This document shows, piece after piece, positions 42,711-55,112 of a DNA stretch of 64,000 bases. The stretch spans positions 1,734,570 through 1,798,569 of the forward strand of contig BCJJ01000001.1 of the NCBI GenBank assembly GCA_039545355.1, given 5' to 3'. This DNA is from Trichosporon coremiiforme. Lineage: Eukaryota; Basidiomycota; Tremellomycetes; Trichosporonales; Trichosporonaceae. The translations under genes and the position numbers were made by a program. The notes below the pieces were generated by a model. It saw only the letters and a program-made list of their open reading frames with translations. It ran no database searches and had not been told where the DNA came from. The first letter of the stretch is position 1, and each line of letters begins with the position of its first letter.

Positions 42711-44269
42711 TGTAGTGTTGGGAGATTAAGGAGAGTTTGCGAAAGCGGTAGTAGAAGTGGTAGTCAAGAGAGGAAGAGAGGAGTGGTTGTGGTTGTTTGA
42801 TGGAGAGAGAGACGACTGAACAGCGGCTTTTATGCCTGGGTGAGCGCGATTCTCGTGCAGACGGACGGTGCGTCCGTTGCGTTTCCATTCGCTGCAGATG
42901 TTGACAGTCGGCTTCTGTCCCGCATTCCACTATGCGTGACGCTTCCAGGAAGTCAGGAAAGAGGGTCAGAAGCGCGCAGAAGCCGGAGAGGAGAGCGCTG
43001 GGGCAGAGAAGAGGCCCAGGAGCCCGAGAGACTCGCCCGTGAGCTCTGGACGAGGAAGGAAGGCGTCGAAGGTCGAAGAGCCAAAGGATGCCTCGCGCTG
43101 CGCAAGGTCTGCCGAGGAGCGGCTCGAGAAGCTGCAAATGGCCACTAGTTCGACGCCATACCGGTTCCAGGAACAAAAGAGACGACGTGAGGTGTTTGTT
43201 GACAAGGGATTGGCGAGGGAGCAGAGAGGGGCGCAGGGGTGGCCTGCGGTGTGTGTGGCTCTGCGACTGAGCCGCTGCCAGCTGCCGGAATCGTTCTGGT
43301 GACGACCCAAGCACGCCTGCGACGGTCAGGGAGCAGTCCAGGTGCTCAGATTGAGTGCAGCCATGCATCGTGACTAGAAAGGATTAGGATGAAAGCTTGA
43401 AAGGTTGAAAGGAAGGCAGGAGCCAAACCGCGAGCCACACACGGCACACTCTCGCCCACCAGGATCTATCAAGCTCAGATCTTTCTTTATCTCTTTACCG
43501 AGGCACTAGCGCTAGACCCTAGTTGTATTCTTGCCTGCGCGAGGAGATACGCACTGCGTGAAAGGGTTAGCACGCTCACTGGCGCAACGGACTCGCGGCG
43601 TCCCATCACGTCCCGTCCTATGTGCTGTGCGTGCTTTATCGCGACCCGTCGCATTCACTGATACGCATGCTCGAGCAGACGTTGTTACGCTGATCGGATC
43701 AAAGTTGAATCGGAGGCACGGGGGACTGCCGAGTGATCGGATCAGATCTTACTCATGGCTCGAGGTTGTCACTCGTTCTTTGCTGAATGCTGAATCGAAT
43801 GCAATTCACCCCCGGCAGGCAAAAGGGCCCCCAAGGCACATAGAAATCAAACGCCCACCCTCGTGTCTGCCGTCCATTCACAGAACAAATAGGCTGCGCC
43901 TGGAGTGCGCGTGCGGCCGTGTCCTCCCTCTGCCGCTTCGGCACTACGGCACGGCAGCACGTTCTTCCACCTGATCTTCGGCGCTAGGGCCCTTAGCTCG
44001 ACGCGCTGCGCACCTAGCGCTATTCCTATCGGCGTCGCAACCTGACATGACGTGTGTGGTGGGCGACCTCGCCTAACATCTTCCCCCCCCCTCAGCCTTG
44101 CGGCGTCCTTTCGGCGTTCCGTCGGCCGTATTAACGCCGCCCGCACGGCTGAGCGGCCTTGTCTCTTATCTGACGCAGTTTTGGTGCGGAACTATACGAG
44201 ACTAGTAGCTCAACAGAGATACCGATCACACGAGAATACGCGAACGAAGAGATTCATGTCTAACTCCTT
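42711..44269. other. promoter of the secreted protein gene and gene-poor DNA
   Basis: About 1.6 kb. The first 150 bases are a transcribed-looking CT-rich leader on the minus strand. The rest has no recognised gene, RNA or repeat. Confidence 0.45.
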
Positions 44270-47069
44270 CTACCTAACACGCACGGCAAACGCGGTACGC
44301 CCCTCATGAATGTACTGCTCGGTACCCACGACCCTGCGCGTGTCCCCTGCAGGCAACAGAACCGCGAGGGTGCTCCCCCACGCTGGGCGGAAGGCATGCT
44401 CCAGCCAGCGGGCTTTGACCTTGACCGAGGCGCCGGATGTGTAAGTCAGCTCAACCCTGGCGCGCATCGGCGGAGCCGAGATGCCATCATCCTCAACCCA
44501 GTCGTAGGTGTACTGCTTGCCCTCTGCAAAGCCCGGGAAGAGCTCGACGCCGCGCCAGTCATCGAGGCCGACGACGCCGCCCTCGTCCTCTAGCACGACA
44601 TCAATGCCGTCGGGCGTCGTGCGCCCCGGTCCCCTCTGCTCGGTAACAGTGTGGTAGCTCTTGCCTACAGGGATGACGGCCCCCTCGCGTGCAAACAAAC
44701 CCATGTGCTCGAGAGGTGTCGCGATCGTTGCGCGAGAACCGGCGCAGAACGTGCGATGAGGCGGGTGCAGGTCAAAGTAAAGGCTGTCGTCGGTGGCGCC
44801 CGTTTGTGGGAAGTAGACTTTTCGAGTGAGACCACCTTCCCACAGCTGCGGCGCTGAGAGTAGCTGGCCTTCTCCAATCCAGGCATCGAAACCGTCGAGG
44901 TCCTCATACACGTTCGCGTCAGATGCAAAAGCGCCCCAGCCCAGCCACGCGTTGGTCGGTTCGGCATGTTCGTGGCTGCGCCAGTTGAGCGCATTCAAGA
45001 ACGGCAGCACGCGGTACCTCCACTGAATCGCGCGTCGCACAACAGGCAAGACAGCAGGGTACATCCACGGTGTGTTTGTCTGGCGAGCCCCGCTCGGGTC
45101 GGAGGCGGTGGGCTTGAAGGCGTGAATGCAGAAGCGGGCGTGCGTGACGCCTAGCTGGACCCAGCGGACGAGGAGCTCCGGGCTCGGAACCGGGCCCCCG
45201 AATCCTCCGACGTCCGACCCCGTCGATTGCAGGAGGGACATGCCGCTGTTCAGCTGCATGGCTTGCGAACCACGTAGGTTGTGCCAGGACGTCTCATTGT
45301 CCCCCGACCACGTGCTGCACGCGTAGCGCATCGTGCCCACCGAGGCTGAGCGCGTGAGAACATACGGCCGCCTCATGGGGTGGCACGTGAGGAGCTGCTC
45401 AAACGAGGTCCGCCCAACCAGCTCAGTGTTCAAAAGCCGCCCCAGAAGTCCGATCGGCTCAGGCTCCGAGCGCTCCGAACGCGCCGAGGCTGAAACGTGA
45501 TCGGTGTGACCGCGATCGGGCAGTCGGTTGGCCGCCAGGAATGCGTCGTCGTGAAGAAAGTACTCGTTGTTGTCGCTGAAGGTCAGATCTTCCCACACTG
45601 AATGCAAGTTCAGGCTCACTTCCACATGCCGTCTACTCCGAGCTCAATTAGACTTCGTACACCATCTGCCCACCACTTTCGACCAACCTCAGACGTCATG
45701 TCGACCCAAGAGCCGCGTCCGTTGACGCCAACGCCGGAACTCCAAATCCGAGTGACGACCGGTTTCTTCGTGTGGGGGTCGTAGAACAGTGCGTTCGCTT
45801 CGTGCAGCTCCTTGAACTGGGGGTGCGTCTCGAGTACGTCTTTCGTCAGCTTGAACTGACTTGCGACTCACAAGGCTTCACGTTTGGGACGACTTTGATG
45901 CCCGCGCGATGCAGGCCGGCGACGAGGCCAGCAAAGTCGGGGTACCGCTCCTTGTTCATCGTGAACACGTAGCGGTTCCCGTCGGGTCCGACAGTGTACC
46001 CCGAGGAGAACTGGGTCAGCTTCGTCCAGGCCGGCAACGTACGTGAATGGCGGAGCACGGGATACCATGCTCGCGGCACAGCTCCGGCCACCGCGATAGA
46101 AGTTCCTGGGCTGGTGGATCATCCTGTCGTCAGCACTCGCGTAATGCTCAGTACCGGCTCCGCGGGGCCCAATACACTCACACTCTCACCGAGGCCCATA
46201 CCGCTGGCAAGGTATCCCAGCCAGTCGCGGCCAACCAGCAGGGGTCTGCCGACGATTTCGGCCCACGTGCGTGTGACCTGCTTCGGTCCCTTGCCGAAGA
46301 GCAACCACTCCTCGAGCCCGCCATGGTCCTGCGTGAACGTCTTGAAGTATCCCCACGGGTCGTCATGAAGGCGTCCCAGGTCCCAGGCAGCGTTCGAGTT
46401 GCTAGCGTGGTAGATGGCGTACGTCGAGGGCACCTCTTGATTGGGCTTGGGGCGCGGGGCAGAGATCAAGAACGGCGTATGCTTGTAAAGCGGGTCGCCG
46501 TTGTATGCATCGTAGCAGGCTGCGTCGGTCGCAGAGATGCTGAAGGAGCGCCCCGATAGGTCGAGCGGAGCACCCTTCTCGCCGAGTCCGAAGTGGACGT
46601 TGGAGCGCGGCAGCAGCCAGTGCCGCATTACGCCGTGCTCAGTCAGAGCGTACGAGCGGCATGGGAGGTCGGCAGAGAGCCGCACCCACTCGCCAGCCAC
46701 CTCCTCCCAGACCGAGAGCAGGAGCGAGTCGGACCACTCGAGGCGCGCCTCGCGCTTCCGGCCGGCGCCGTCGAGGTCATGTCCAGAGTCGGACTTGGTG
46801 GGAAAGGCAATGACGACTTCGCATGTGTCTACCTGCTTCACTATGAAGGGCAGAGGCTCAGCGTCGAGAATAACATTGGAGTGAGGGGGCGCCGGACGAT
46901 CGGGGCCGACGAGCAGAGCGCGGATCGCGTTCGGGAGGGGAAACGACAGGCTGTACGTGAAACCGCGGTGCGGACTGCCGTGTGTCGTCTGGAGAGTGAG
47001 CGAGGTGATCGGCGCCTGAGCCAAGGGCTCAGCGAGCTCCCAGCCCGACAGCTCGCGCTCGACAACCAT
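44270..47069 (-). CDS. intracellular alpha-glucosidase-like glycoside hydrolase, GH31
   Basis: Five exons on the minus strand (47069-46182, 46123-46043, 46010-45872, 45839-45620, 45575-44270) give 877 residues. The first exon carries RSNVHFGLGEKGAPLDLSGR, a GH31 hallmark. The catalytic nucleophile is the Asp in VDGMWNDNNEY (about D444), whose codons span the last splice junction. The acid/base Asp lies in TWSGDNETSW (about D535), followed by SGSDVGGFGG-like SDVGGFGGPVPSPELLVRW. GH31 enzymes release alpha-linked glucose or related sugars. No signal peptide is present from the chosen ATG, so the enzyme may be cytosolic. The N-terminus is uncertain: the frame stays open upstream to 47147 and a further exon is possible. 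Linkage specificity cannot be told. Confidence 0.87.
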
Positions 47070-47520
47070 GGTCAGCGCGGATTGAGGTTCAGTGCAAACA
47101 CAAGGTGGCCATCTCGCTGCAGCTTGATCTTGGAACGCTTCACGCACATGCTTGAACCAGGTATTGTGGAATACGGTCGGAAGTCAGCCTCGATCCTCGG
47201 TCCGGCCGAGTCAGGTACATGCCAGGTACCGCCCATTGCCGTGAGTGATCGGCCGTGGCCTGTGGTTTCATGTGCCAGACGCGTGGCTTACTGGGAGGGC
47301 CGAATAATAGTGATGTGCAAGGCGTCAGAGACAGGATGCGGGGGCCCAGTGATGTCGCCTCCTAGCTCTGGCCCGCGGTGAGTGCATCGGATGTGCTGCG
47401 AGCGGCACATGTGTTTGAGTTCTGGCGTCGTGCACACTTCTCTCGATCACCCACTCCACAACGCAAAACTCGCACATCACTCGCATCAAGGATCGCTGCG
47501 ACCAGCGACGAGCGACCACC
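47070..47520. promoter_or_regulatory. shared divergent promoter of the GH31 gene and the F-box/WD40 gene
   Basis: About 450 bases between divergent start codons. It may include an unrecognised first exon of the GH31 gene. No specific binding site was identified. Confidence 0.4.
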
Positions 47521-50269
47521 ATGAGCCCCTCATCCCTCTCGCCTGGGCACTCGCCCAACTTCCCCGCGCAGGCGACTACCGGCCTTCCCAAGCCGAAGCC
47601 GAAGGCTCGCTCATCTCTCCCCCGCCCGAGAACGAGCAGCAACGCTGGATTGAGAACGCCGGCGACACCGGGGACGGGTCGCGCCCCACCAACACCTGGT
47701 ACTCCGGCGACCCCGACGTTACGCAAGCCGGCTTCGATGCGCGGGAGCCTCGCACTTGCCAAATCACCTTCCTTGTCCAAGCTCGCTACGGGCATTGGCG
47801 CGTCCACGCCGAAGACCAGGCCACCAAAACACGTGAGGCAGCGGTCGTCTCTGTCCGCTTTATCTGCTGCTGAGACGGGCTCGATCCCGCAAAGCCGCAC
47901 GACCAGCATCGACCTGACAGACGTACGTGATCCACAGCGAACACTGCTGACATACAGAGACTGGACCCCGTGGTGCCGCAACCTGATCCCCGCATCGAGC
48001 AGCTCGAACAGCAGCACGAGGAGCAGGTCAAGAACTTGACGCGCCGGCTCGACGACATCGACTTGTCTCATCGCAAGCTGCAGACTGAGCACGCGCGCTG
48101 CGTAGCTGAGCGGCAACCCGAGCGCCGGCTGCCCGCTCAATGCGATCCCAACATTGCTTCACTGCTGTACGACCTGGACATGTTCGGGCAAGCTGTCCGG
48201 TCGATCCCGAAAGCCCAGCGTTTGGCGCTCCTTAGTGTCATTGTAGAGTGTGAGTGCTACTGGGCCCGTTCTCAACTGACGTCAGCATGCCGCCCATCCG
48301 ACATTGAAGCGCAGATCAAGCTGCTGGAAGAGTACAAGAATCTGCGTACTGGCGTTCTGGGGCGACTCGACGATGCACACGTCCTCAACGTGATGCGGCA
48401 CCTGGATAGGAAGGATATTCTGAACCTTCGACTGGTACGTCTGAAAAGTCTGAATTTGTTTCAGATGCTGACCTCTAGGTCTCCCGCCGCTTCAGCATTC
48501 TCGGCACGAGTCCGATCATCTGGAAGAAGCTCTGCCGGGATCTCGAGGCGTCCTGGGACGGGACGATCGATCTTAGCAATTACAACCTCCCCGACGACGG
48601 CGACTGGCTTGGCCTCTACAAGCGCCTGTGGCAGCGGGAGCAGCACTGGACTAACGGCCAAGTGCAATCGCTCGTCGTGCTCGACGGGCATAAGGGCTAT
48701 GTTACATCGCTGGCCCTCTGCGGCGAGACTCTCATCTCTGCTTCCTATGACGACACGTAAGCTCTTCGGTACCCGCAGAGCTAACATCAGAATCCGCATC
48801 TGGCATCTGCCGTATGCTGTGGCCAGCCCCAAAGCTGTTCCGCCCCCCATCGTTGTGCCAGCGAAATCGGTCTCGGATCTCGACTATTACGCCCCAGAGC
48901 AGGTTCTTGTCACCGGCTCACATGACGTTGGCCGCGCTATGATCTGGCGGCCTATCGATGGCGAGTGGAAGGTGGATAAGATCCTTTCCGGCCACTTGCA
49001 CGGAACCCGTGCGGTCGCGTGAGTCCAAATTCTGTCACGCGGACTAATGTTCAGGATCAACGCCCAGTGGATGGTCTCGGTTGGATCGGACAAGGCTATC
49101 GTGGTCTGGGACTGGCGCACCGGCAACAAACTCGTGCGCTTCGGACAGCAGACGAACGTCTGTATCGGCATGAACCTCCTCGACAACTTTATCATTTCGG
49201 CGACCGTCGACGGCGTCATCCGCACGTTCTCGATCGCTAAGCGCGAGATGCTTGGGGCGTTCAAGCTCTCGGAGCTGGCCAAATATCACCCCGAGTTTGC
49301 CGACAAGCTCAAGGACGTCGGTGTCGGTGCGCTCGGCATGCTCACCTGGTTCAAGGCAGAGGGACGTTTCATGGCCGTAAGTTTTGCTGCTCGCGATAGA
49401 ACTGACCTCAGTGCGCGACAAAGGACATCGTCATTCGCCTGGCATGGGACTGGGCGGACGAGGAAGAGGAAGCGGAAAATCTCTACGATCCTGCCGCCGC
49501 AGACAACTCGACCGTCACTGCCACCTTCTTCTCTGATGTTGCCCCGGCGACCGGTACTCCGGCCCGTCGCGTCGCCAAAACGGCGCAATCGCCCGGCGGC
49601 TCCCCAGTCTCCGCAATCCCAAGCACGCCTGGGGGCGCGAAATCAGCGGAGGCCCGGAAGGGCACTCCTCCCCCGCTGGCTGGCACTACCACCACGAAGT
49701 ATGCTCTTGCGAGGCGTCCTCATATCGTTGAGATCCTCGATATCACCGGGACTGAGCGAGGTGCCTTTGAGGCTGGTCGTGTGAGAATCGTCACGAGCCG
49801 ACGGACGAGCGCCAAAGCGGGCGCTGAACGAAGGGTGAGTTGTACTTGATGGCGCTGTGCTAACCTCAGGTAATTGTCGGCACCGAATACGAGAATGGTG
49901 ATCGCCCGACGATGAAGCTTGTTCCGCTGGGTGGTGCGTGGAACACTGCCGGTCAGGCTACCGGACTTCACGCCTCCGCGAAGAACCCCATGTCCTTGGC
50001 TCTGGACCACGACAAGCTTGTGGTGAGTGCTCTTTAACATATGGCGCTGACATCAGTACGGATGCTCCGATGGCAGCGTCGTGGTCGCCAACTTTGTCGG
50101 CGTGGGCGGCAAGACACGACCTCCGCCTGCATCGCTGGGGAGCAGCACCAACTCTGCTCCCCACACTGATACCCCCAAGCCTGCCATACCGGCCAAATCT
50201 TCCCGTCGTCCCAGCGGGCAGGTAGGCAATGGACAGGCGACTCCGCGCCGGGTCTCCTCGAACGAGTAG
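47521..50269 (+). CDS. F-box and WD40-repeat protein
   Basis: Nine exons (47521-47922, 47958-48249, 48286-48434, 48479-48756, 48791-49018, 49055-49376, 49412-49834, 49870-50022, 50057-50269) give 819 residues. The first 135 residues are disordered and rich in Pro, Ser, Thr and basic residues (TPGTGRAPPTPGTPATPT). A short coiled coil follows (RIEQLEQQHEEQVKNLTRRL). The F-box is at about 262-302: HVLNVMRHLDRKDILNLRLV, SRRFSILGTSPIIWKKLC. WD-type repeats follow (GHKGYVTSLALCGETLISAS, IRIWHLP, SDKAIVVWDWRTGNKL, SATVDGVIRTFSI, YGCSDGSVVVANF). F-box/WD40 proteins are substrate receptors of SCF ubiquitin ligases. The substrate and an exact orthologue are not known to me. All introns are short; one is 35 nt. 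Confidence 0.85.
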
Positions 50270-50574
50270 ACACATATCATAGACTGTTGTACAACGTAAT
50301 GAATCGCGATGCCTCATGCCCTCGGTCGTCAATTATCGCCACTCGTTTGCCACCCAGTGATCGGAAGCAAAGCCACGTGGCGTAAGCCTGAGACTCCTTA
50401 CTCATCGTCATCGATGGCGGCCTCAACAGATGCTCCGGTGCTCTCGCTTCTGATCAATCACTCGTAAAGAAATCTAACTGTTTATCGAGCTGCAACCAGC
50501 GAAGTAGACATTGGATTCTGGACGTTTTCATACCCCTCACTACTTTTTCAATAATCGGCGTTGATTCTAGCGAA
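50270..50574. promoter_or_regulatory. promoter region of UBA1
   Basis: About 300 bases; AT content rises toward the UBA1 start. No TATA box or other site is claimed. Confidence 0.4.
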
Positions 50575-53500
50575 ATGGCGTCCGCGATGCAGGTCGACCA
50601 GCCCGGGGACCAGAGTACGTTTATCAAGCAACTCCGCAGTGATTACGGCTAACAGTGCAGTTGATGGTGAGGCCAAACGATCAATCGTATGCGTTACCTG
50701 CTAACTCTATCAAAGAGGGTCTCTACTCCCGTCAGCTGTGAGTTGATCGCTAGAAGATATTTATTGACATCGCAGTTACGTCCTCGGACATGAGGCGATG
50801 AAGAAGATGGCGTCGTCGAACGTTCTCATCGTTGGCATGAAGGGACTGGGTGTTGAGATTGGTAAGCTAGCTAAACTGTAACCTGAGCTGACCATCAGCC
50901 AAGAACGTTGCCCTCGCCGGTGTCAAGAGCGTCACAGTTTACGACCCCGCTCCTGTGGAGGTTGCGGACCTTGGAACGCAGGTGAGTTCTGAGAGCGCCA
51001 GCGACTAATTCCGACGCGTCTGTGCCCTTGTGTATGCTGACAGTAGTTCTTCCTCCGCGAGGACGACGTCGGCAAGCCCCGTGCTGAGGTTACCGCGCCC
51101 CGACTCGCCGAGCTCAACTCGTACGTCCCTGTCCGCGTGCTTGAGGGCGAGGGTGAGGTCACTCCCGAGATGGTCGCCCCGTATCAGGTAAGCACTGTGC
51201 CGCAGTCGACGCTGACATCAGGTTGTCGTCCTCACGGACACTCCCCTTTCAAAGCAGATTGAGATCGACGAGTTCTGCCGCACCAAGGGCATCTACTTCA
51301 TCGCCGCCGACGTCCGCGGTCTGTTTGGATCCGTCTTCAACGACTTTGGCGATGACTTCACCTGCGTTGACCCCACCGGCGAGAACCCGCTCAGCGGCAT
51401 GGTCGTCCACATCGAGGACTCGGAGGATGCCCTCGTGACCTGCTTCGACGAGACGCGCCACGGCCTCGAGGATGGCGACTACGTCACCTTTGCCGAGGTC
51501 AAGGGCATGGACAAGATCAACGGCTGCGAGCCCCGCAAGGTCACCGTCAAAGGCCCCTACACGTTCACGATCGGCGACACCCGCGGCCTCGGCGAATACA
51601 AGTCCGGCGGTATCTTCACCCAGGTCAAGATGCCCAAGGTCCTCCACTTCAAGTCGCTCAAGGACTCGCTCACTCAGCCCGAGTTCTTCATCACCGACTT
51701 TGCCAAGTGGGACCGCCCCGCTACCCTGCACGTTGGCTTCCAGGCGCTCTCCAAGTATTTCGAGAAGGAGGGCCGTCTTCCCCGCCCGCGTAACGCCGAG
51801 GACGCTGCCGCCTTCATCGCCATCGCCAAGGACATCCACTCGTCCGCCGCTACTGACGGCGACCTCGACGAGAAGGTCCTCGAAGCCCTCGCGTTCCAGG
51901 CTACCGGTGACCTCTCGCCCATGGTCGCTGTTATCGGTGGATTCGTTGCCCAGGAGGTCCTCAAGGCCGTATCGGCCAAGTTCCACCCCATGCAGCAGGT
52001 CATGTACTTCGATTCGCTTGAATCCCTGCCTTCGCAGGCTCCCACCGAGGAGGACGTCCAGCCGACTGGCTCCCGCTACGACCGCCAGATCGCCGTTCTC
52101 GGCAAGACCTTCCAGCAGAAGATCGCCGACAACCGCCAGTTCCTCGTCGGCTCTGGTGCCATCGGATGTGAGATGCTCAAGAACTGGTCGATGATGGGTC
52201 TCGGCTCGGGCTCAAAGGGCTCGATCATCGTCACCGACCTCGACACCATTGAGAAGTCGAACCTGAACCGTCAGTTCCTGTTCCGTGCCAAGGACGTTGG
52301 CAAGTTCAAGGCCGAATCTGCCGCTGGCGCCGTCGCGGACATGAACCCGGACCTCAAGGGCAAGATCACCGCCCTCCAGGAGCGTGTCGGCCCCGAGACC
52401 GAGCAGCAGTTTGGCGACGAGTTCTTCAGCAAGCTCGACTGCGTCACGAACGCGCTTGACAATGTCTCGGCACGTCAGTACATGGACCGTCGCTGCGTTT
52501 TCTTCCAGAAGCCGCTGCTCGAGTCTGGTACCCTCGGCACCAAGGCCAACACGCAGGTCGTTATTCCTTTCACGACAGAGTCGTACTCGTCGTCGCAGGA
52601 CCCGCCCGAGAAGTCGATCCCGTCGTGTACGGTCAAGAACTTCCCGAATGCCATCGAGCACACGATTCAGTGGGCGCGTGAGGCGTTTGACTCGCTCTTC
52701 GTCAACCCCCCGACCACTGTCAACCTTTACCTGTCGCAGCCCAACTTTGTCGAGACGACGCTGAAGTCGTCGGGCCAGCACTTTGAGCAGCTGAAGCAGA
52801 TCGAGCGCTACCTCGTTAAGCGCCCGACTACCTTCGCCGAGTGCGTGCAGTGGGCTCGCCTGCAGTTCCAGAATGACTACGTCAACGAGATCTCGCAGCT
52901 CCTGTACAACCTCCCCAAGGACCAGGTCAACTCGAACGGCACTCCCTTCTGGTCTGGCCCCAAGCGTGCCCCCGATGCACTCAAGTTCAACATTGAGGAC
53001 CCGCTCGACTTTGAGTACCTCGTGGCCGCGGCCAACCTGCACGCGTACAACTACGGCCTCAAGGGCTCGACCGACCCTGAGGTGTTCAAGCAGGCGCTTG
53101 AGAACTTTGAGGTTCCCGCCTTCACTCCCAAGTCCGGCGTCAAGATTCAGGTCAACGAGAACGAGCCGGCCCCGACGAACGAGCCCGAGGACAGCGAGGA
53201 CATTGAGAAGATTGTCGCCGCTCTGCCGTCGCCGAGCTCGCTCGCCGGCTTCCGCCTCCAGCCCGTCGACTTTGAGAAGGACGACGACAGCAACCACCAC
53301 ATCGACTTCATCACTGCTGCTTCCAACCTCCGTGCGCGCAACTACGGCATCACTGAGGCGAACAGGCACAAGACGAAGCTGATTGCGGGCAAGATCATCC
53401 CCGCGATTGCCACGACGACTGCGCTCGCCGTCGGTCTCGTCTGTCTCGAGCTCTACAAGATCATCGACGGCAAGACCGACCTCGAGGCGTACAAGAACGG

Positions 53501-53885
53501 CTTCGTGAACCTTGCGCTGCCGTTCTTCGGCTTCTCGGAGCCGATCGCGGCCGCCAAGCAGTCCTACAATGGCAAGGACTGGACACTCTGGGACCGCTTC
53601 GAGATCGACGGCAACCCCACGCTGCAGGAGATTATCGACTGGTTCGAGAAGGAGCACAAGCTCGAGCTCCAGATGGTCTCGCAGGGTGTGTCCATGCTCT
53701 GGTCGAGCTTCACGCCCCCCAAGAAGGCCGCCGAGCGCCTCCCCAAGCACATCTCCGACCTCGTCGAGGAGGTTTCGAAAAAGCCCCTCCCCAAGTGGCA
53801 GAAGAGCCTCCTCGTCGAGGTCATGGCCAACGACGCCGAGGGAGAGGACGTCGAGGTCCCCTACCTCCTCATCAGGCTCCCCTGA
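50575..53885 (+). CDS. UBA1: ubiquitin-activating enzyme E1
   Basis: Six exons (50575-50614, 50656-50737, 50776-50861, 50899-50981, 51047-51187, 51222-53885) give 1031 residues, the usual E1 length. The inactive adenylation half reads [16 protein letters not shown] and [20 protein letters not shown]. The active half has the ATP-binding [20 protein letters not shown] and [15 protein letters not shown]. The catalytic cysteine is in [18 protein letters not shown], about C613. The C-terminal ubiquitin-fold domain starts with [18 protein letters not shown]1 adenylates ubiquitin and passes it as a thioester to E2 enzymes, so it feeds every ubiquitin pathway in cytosol and nucleus. Introns cluster in the first 650 bases and the last exon is 2.7 kb. 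No missing catalytic residue was noticed. Confidence 0.97.
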
Positions 53886-54122
53886 TTATGCGTCGAGAAG
53901 GTCGTCTAGAGTCCGTAGGATGCTGCAGTAGAGAAGAATGTCAGCAGGTGTGAATACAACGATATTGTTTGCAGGTGGCAACCGTTGAACGTTGAGTGGC
54001 GACTAACCTCCGCTGACATTAGTCCAGCGCCATGTCTCAGGAACGCTGCCCCGCGTGTCTCGCACCAGCGCCGAGGTGGGCGCTGGCGAGCGCCCAGCAG
54101 AGCCATCGTGAGAATCACGAGA

Positions 54123-54216
54123 GGCCACTTAGCTCAGTTGGTTAGAGCGTATGCTTAACACTCGAACACGAAGAGATTTACGCATAAGGTCGGCGGTTCG
54201 ACCCCGCCAGAGGTCA
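54123..54216 (+). tRNA. tRNA-Val (AAC) with a 20-nt intron
   Basis: The acceptor strand GGCCACT is followed by a canonical D arm (TAGCTCAGTTGGTTAGAGC). The anticodon stem TATGC/GCATA closes a loop TTAACA..C with anticodon AAC at 54157-54159. A 20-nt intron (54161-54180) interrupts the loop after base 37. The T arm GGCGG-TTCGACC-CCGCC is perfect, and AGAGGTC pairs back to the acceptor with one A-A mismatch at pair 5-68 and a G-T at 2-71. A T5 run follows at 54218-54222. The gene lies 237 bp after UBA1. Confidence 0.92.
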
Positions 54217-54217
54217 G

Positions 54218-54222
54218 TTTTT
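54218..54222 (+). terminator. RNA polymerase III terminator of the first tRNA-Val gene
   Basis: Five consecutive T begin two bases after the tRNA 3' end, as expected for polymerase III termination. Confidence 0.7.
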
Positions 54223-54516
54223 GCACCCCCTGAGCACGCAGGATACAGGCCTGCTTCGCGGCCTGGGTTGTGGGGTCATGTATTACTTCAAAAACGCGTC
54301 GTAACGCGCGGTGGAGGTCTGGTGAGCGTGATGCTCCGTGTGATGGTCGTAACGTCCAACGCCCTGTTTCGGGCCCAGAACCTTGTGTGATCGTATCTGT
54401 GTGCCTTGAACTTGGCGGTGTTACTGGCTTGGTCATCGGATCATCATCTCGCCGCTGGCTGCAAGAGGGAAGAAGCGCTGGCTTGGCGATGGAGGACCAG
54501 GGGGCAGCATGGATGG

Positions 54517-54521
54517 AAAAA
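54517..54521 (-). terminator. RNA polymerase III terminator of the second tRNA-Val gene
   Basis: Read on the minus strand, five T follow the tRNA 3' end by four bases. Confidence 0.7.
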
Positions 54522-54525
54522 GGAA

Positions 54526-54611
54526 TGACCTCTGGCGGGGTCGAACCGCCGACCTTATGCGTGACAAGGCAGATGTTAAGCATACGCTCTAACCAACTGA
54601 GCTAAGTGGCC
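54526..54611 (-). tRNA. tRNA-Val (AAC) with a 12-nt intron, inverted copy
   Basis: The mature sequence is identical by eye to the tRNA at 54123-54216, including the unusual A-A position in the acceptor stem. The intron after base 37 is only 12 nt and shares no obvious sequence with the 20-nt intron of the other copy. Flanks outside the tRNA body also differ. The two genes converge. Confidence 0.92.
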
Positions 54612-55112
54612 TGGATTGTTGATCTGTTTGCCTTGCCGGCGGCGCGCAATAGAACCGCCTCCCTGTGTGCACGCGAAAACGAGGTTGCACCGCGTATTGA
54701 TGCACATGGAGGGCTTTAGTGGAGTGTGAAGAGCAGAAATCCTGGTTTGCAGCCGGTTTAGAGGAGATGTGGCGGTGTGAACAGTGTGGCTGTTGCCGGC
54801 GATGAATAAAGGCAGACTGGGCAGCACGTTTGTGCAACTGTTACCCCTCTTCCTGCACTTCGCCCGCGCTCCTGCCTACATCACAGCAGACAAGAGCTCT
54901 CCGCGACACCTTTTATAGCAGCTTCAGCGTCTGTTCCGGCTGCATAGCAAAGTGCGCGCTGGTGTCAGGGCGAGTAGCACTCGGCATCTGAATATCGACA
55001 TGAGCCCCGCCGTACGCGCATATTCGCGCTCACGCCTTTTCACCAGCTATCCTGTGCGTACCTGCCGCACTATCGTGGGCAGAACACAGTCATAACAATT
55101 GCGGGGATGGGA

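Larger units (their letters stand above)
54217..54525. other. spacer between two inverted tRNA-Val genes
   Basis: About 310 bases without a gene. It contains the T5 terminators of both convergent tRNA genes (54218-54222 on the plus strand; 54517-54521 read as T5 on the minus strand). Confidence 0.6.

Noticed and set aside
52212..53750. 512-codon antisense frame opposite UBA1
   Set aside because: Shadow of strong codon bias on the plus strand; no recognisable motif, and UBA1 is certain.
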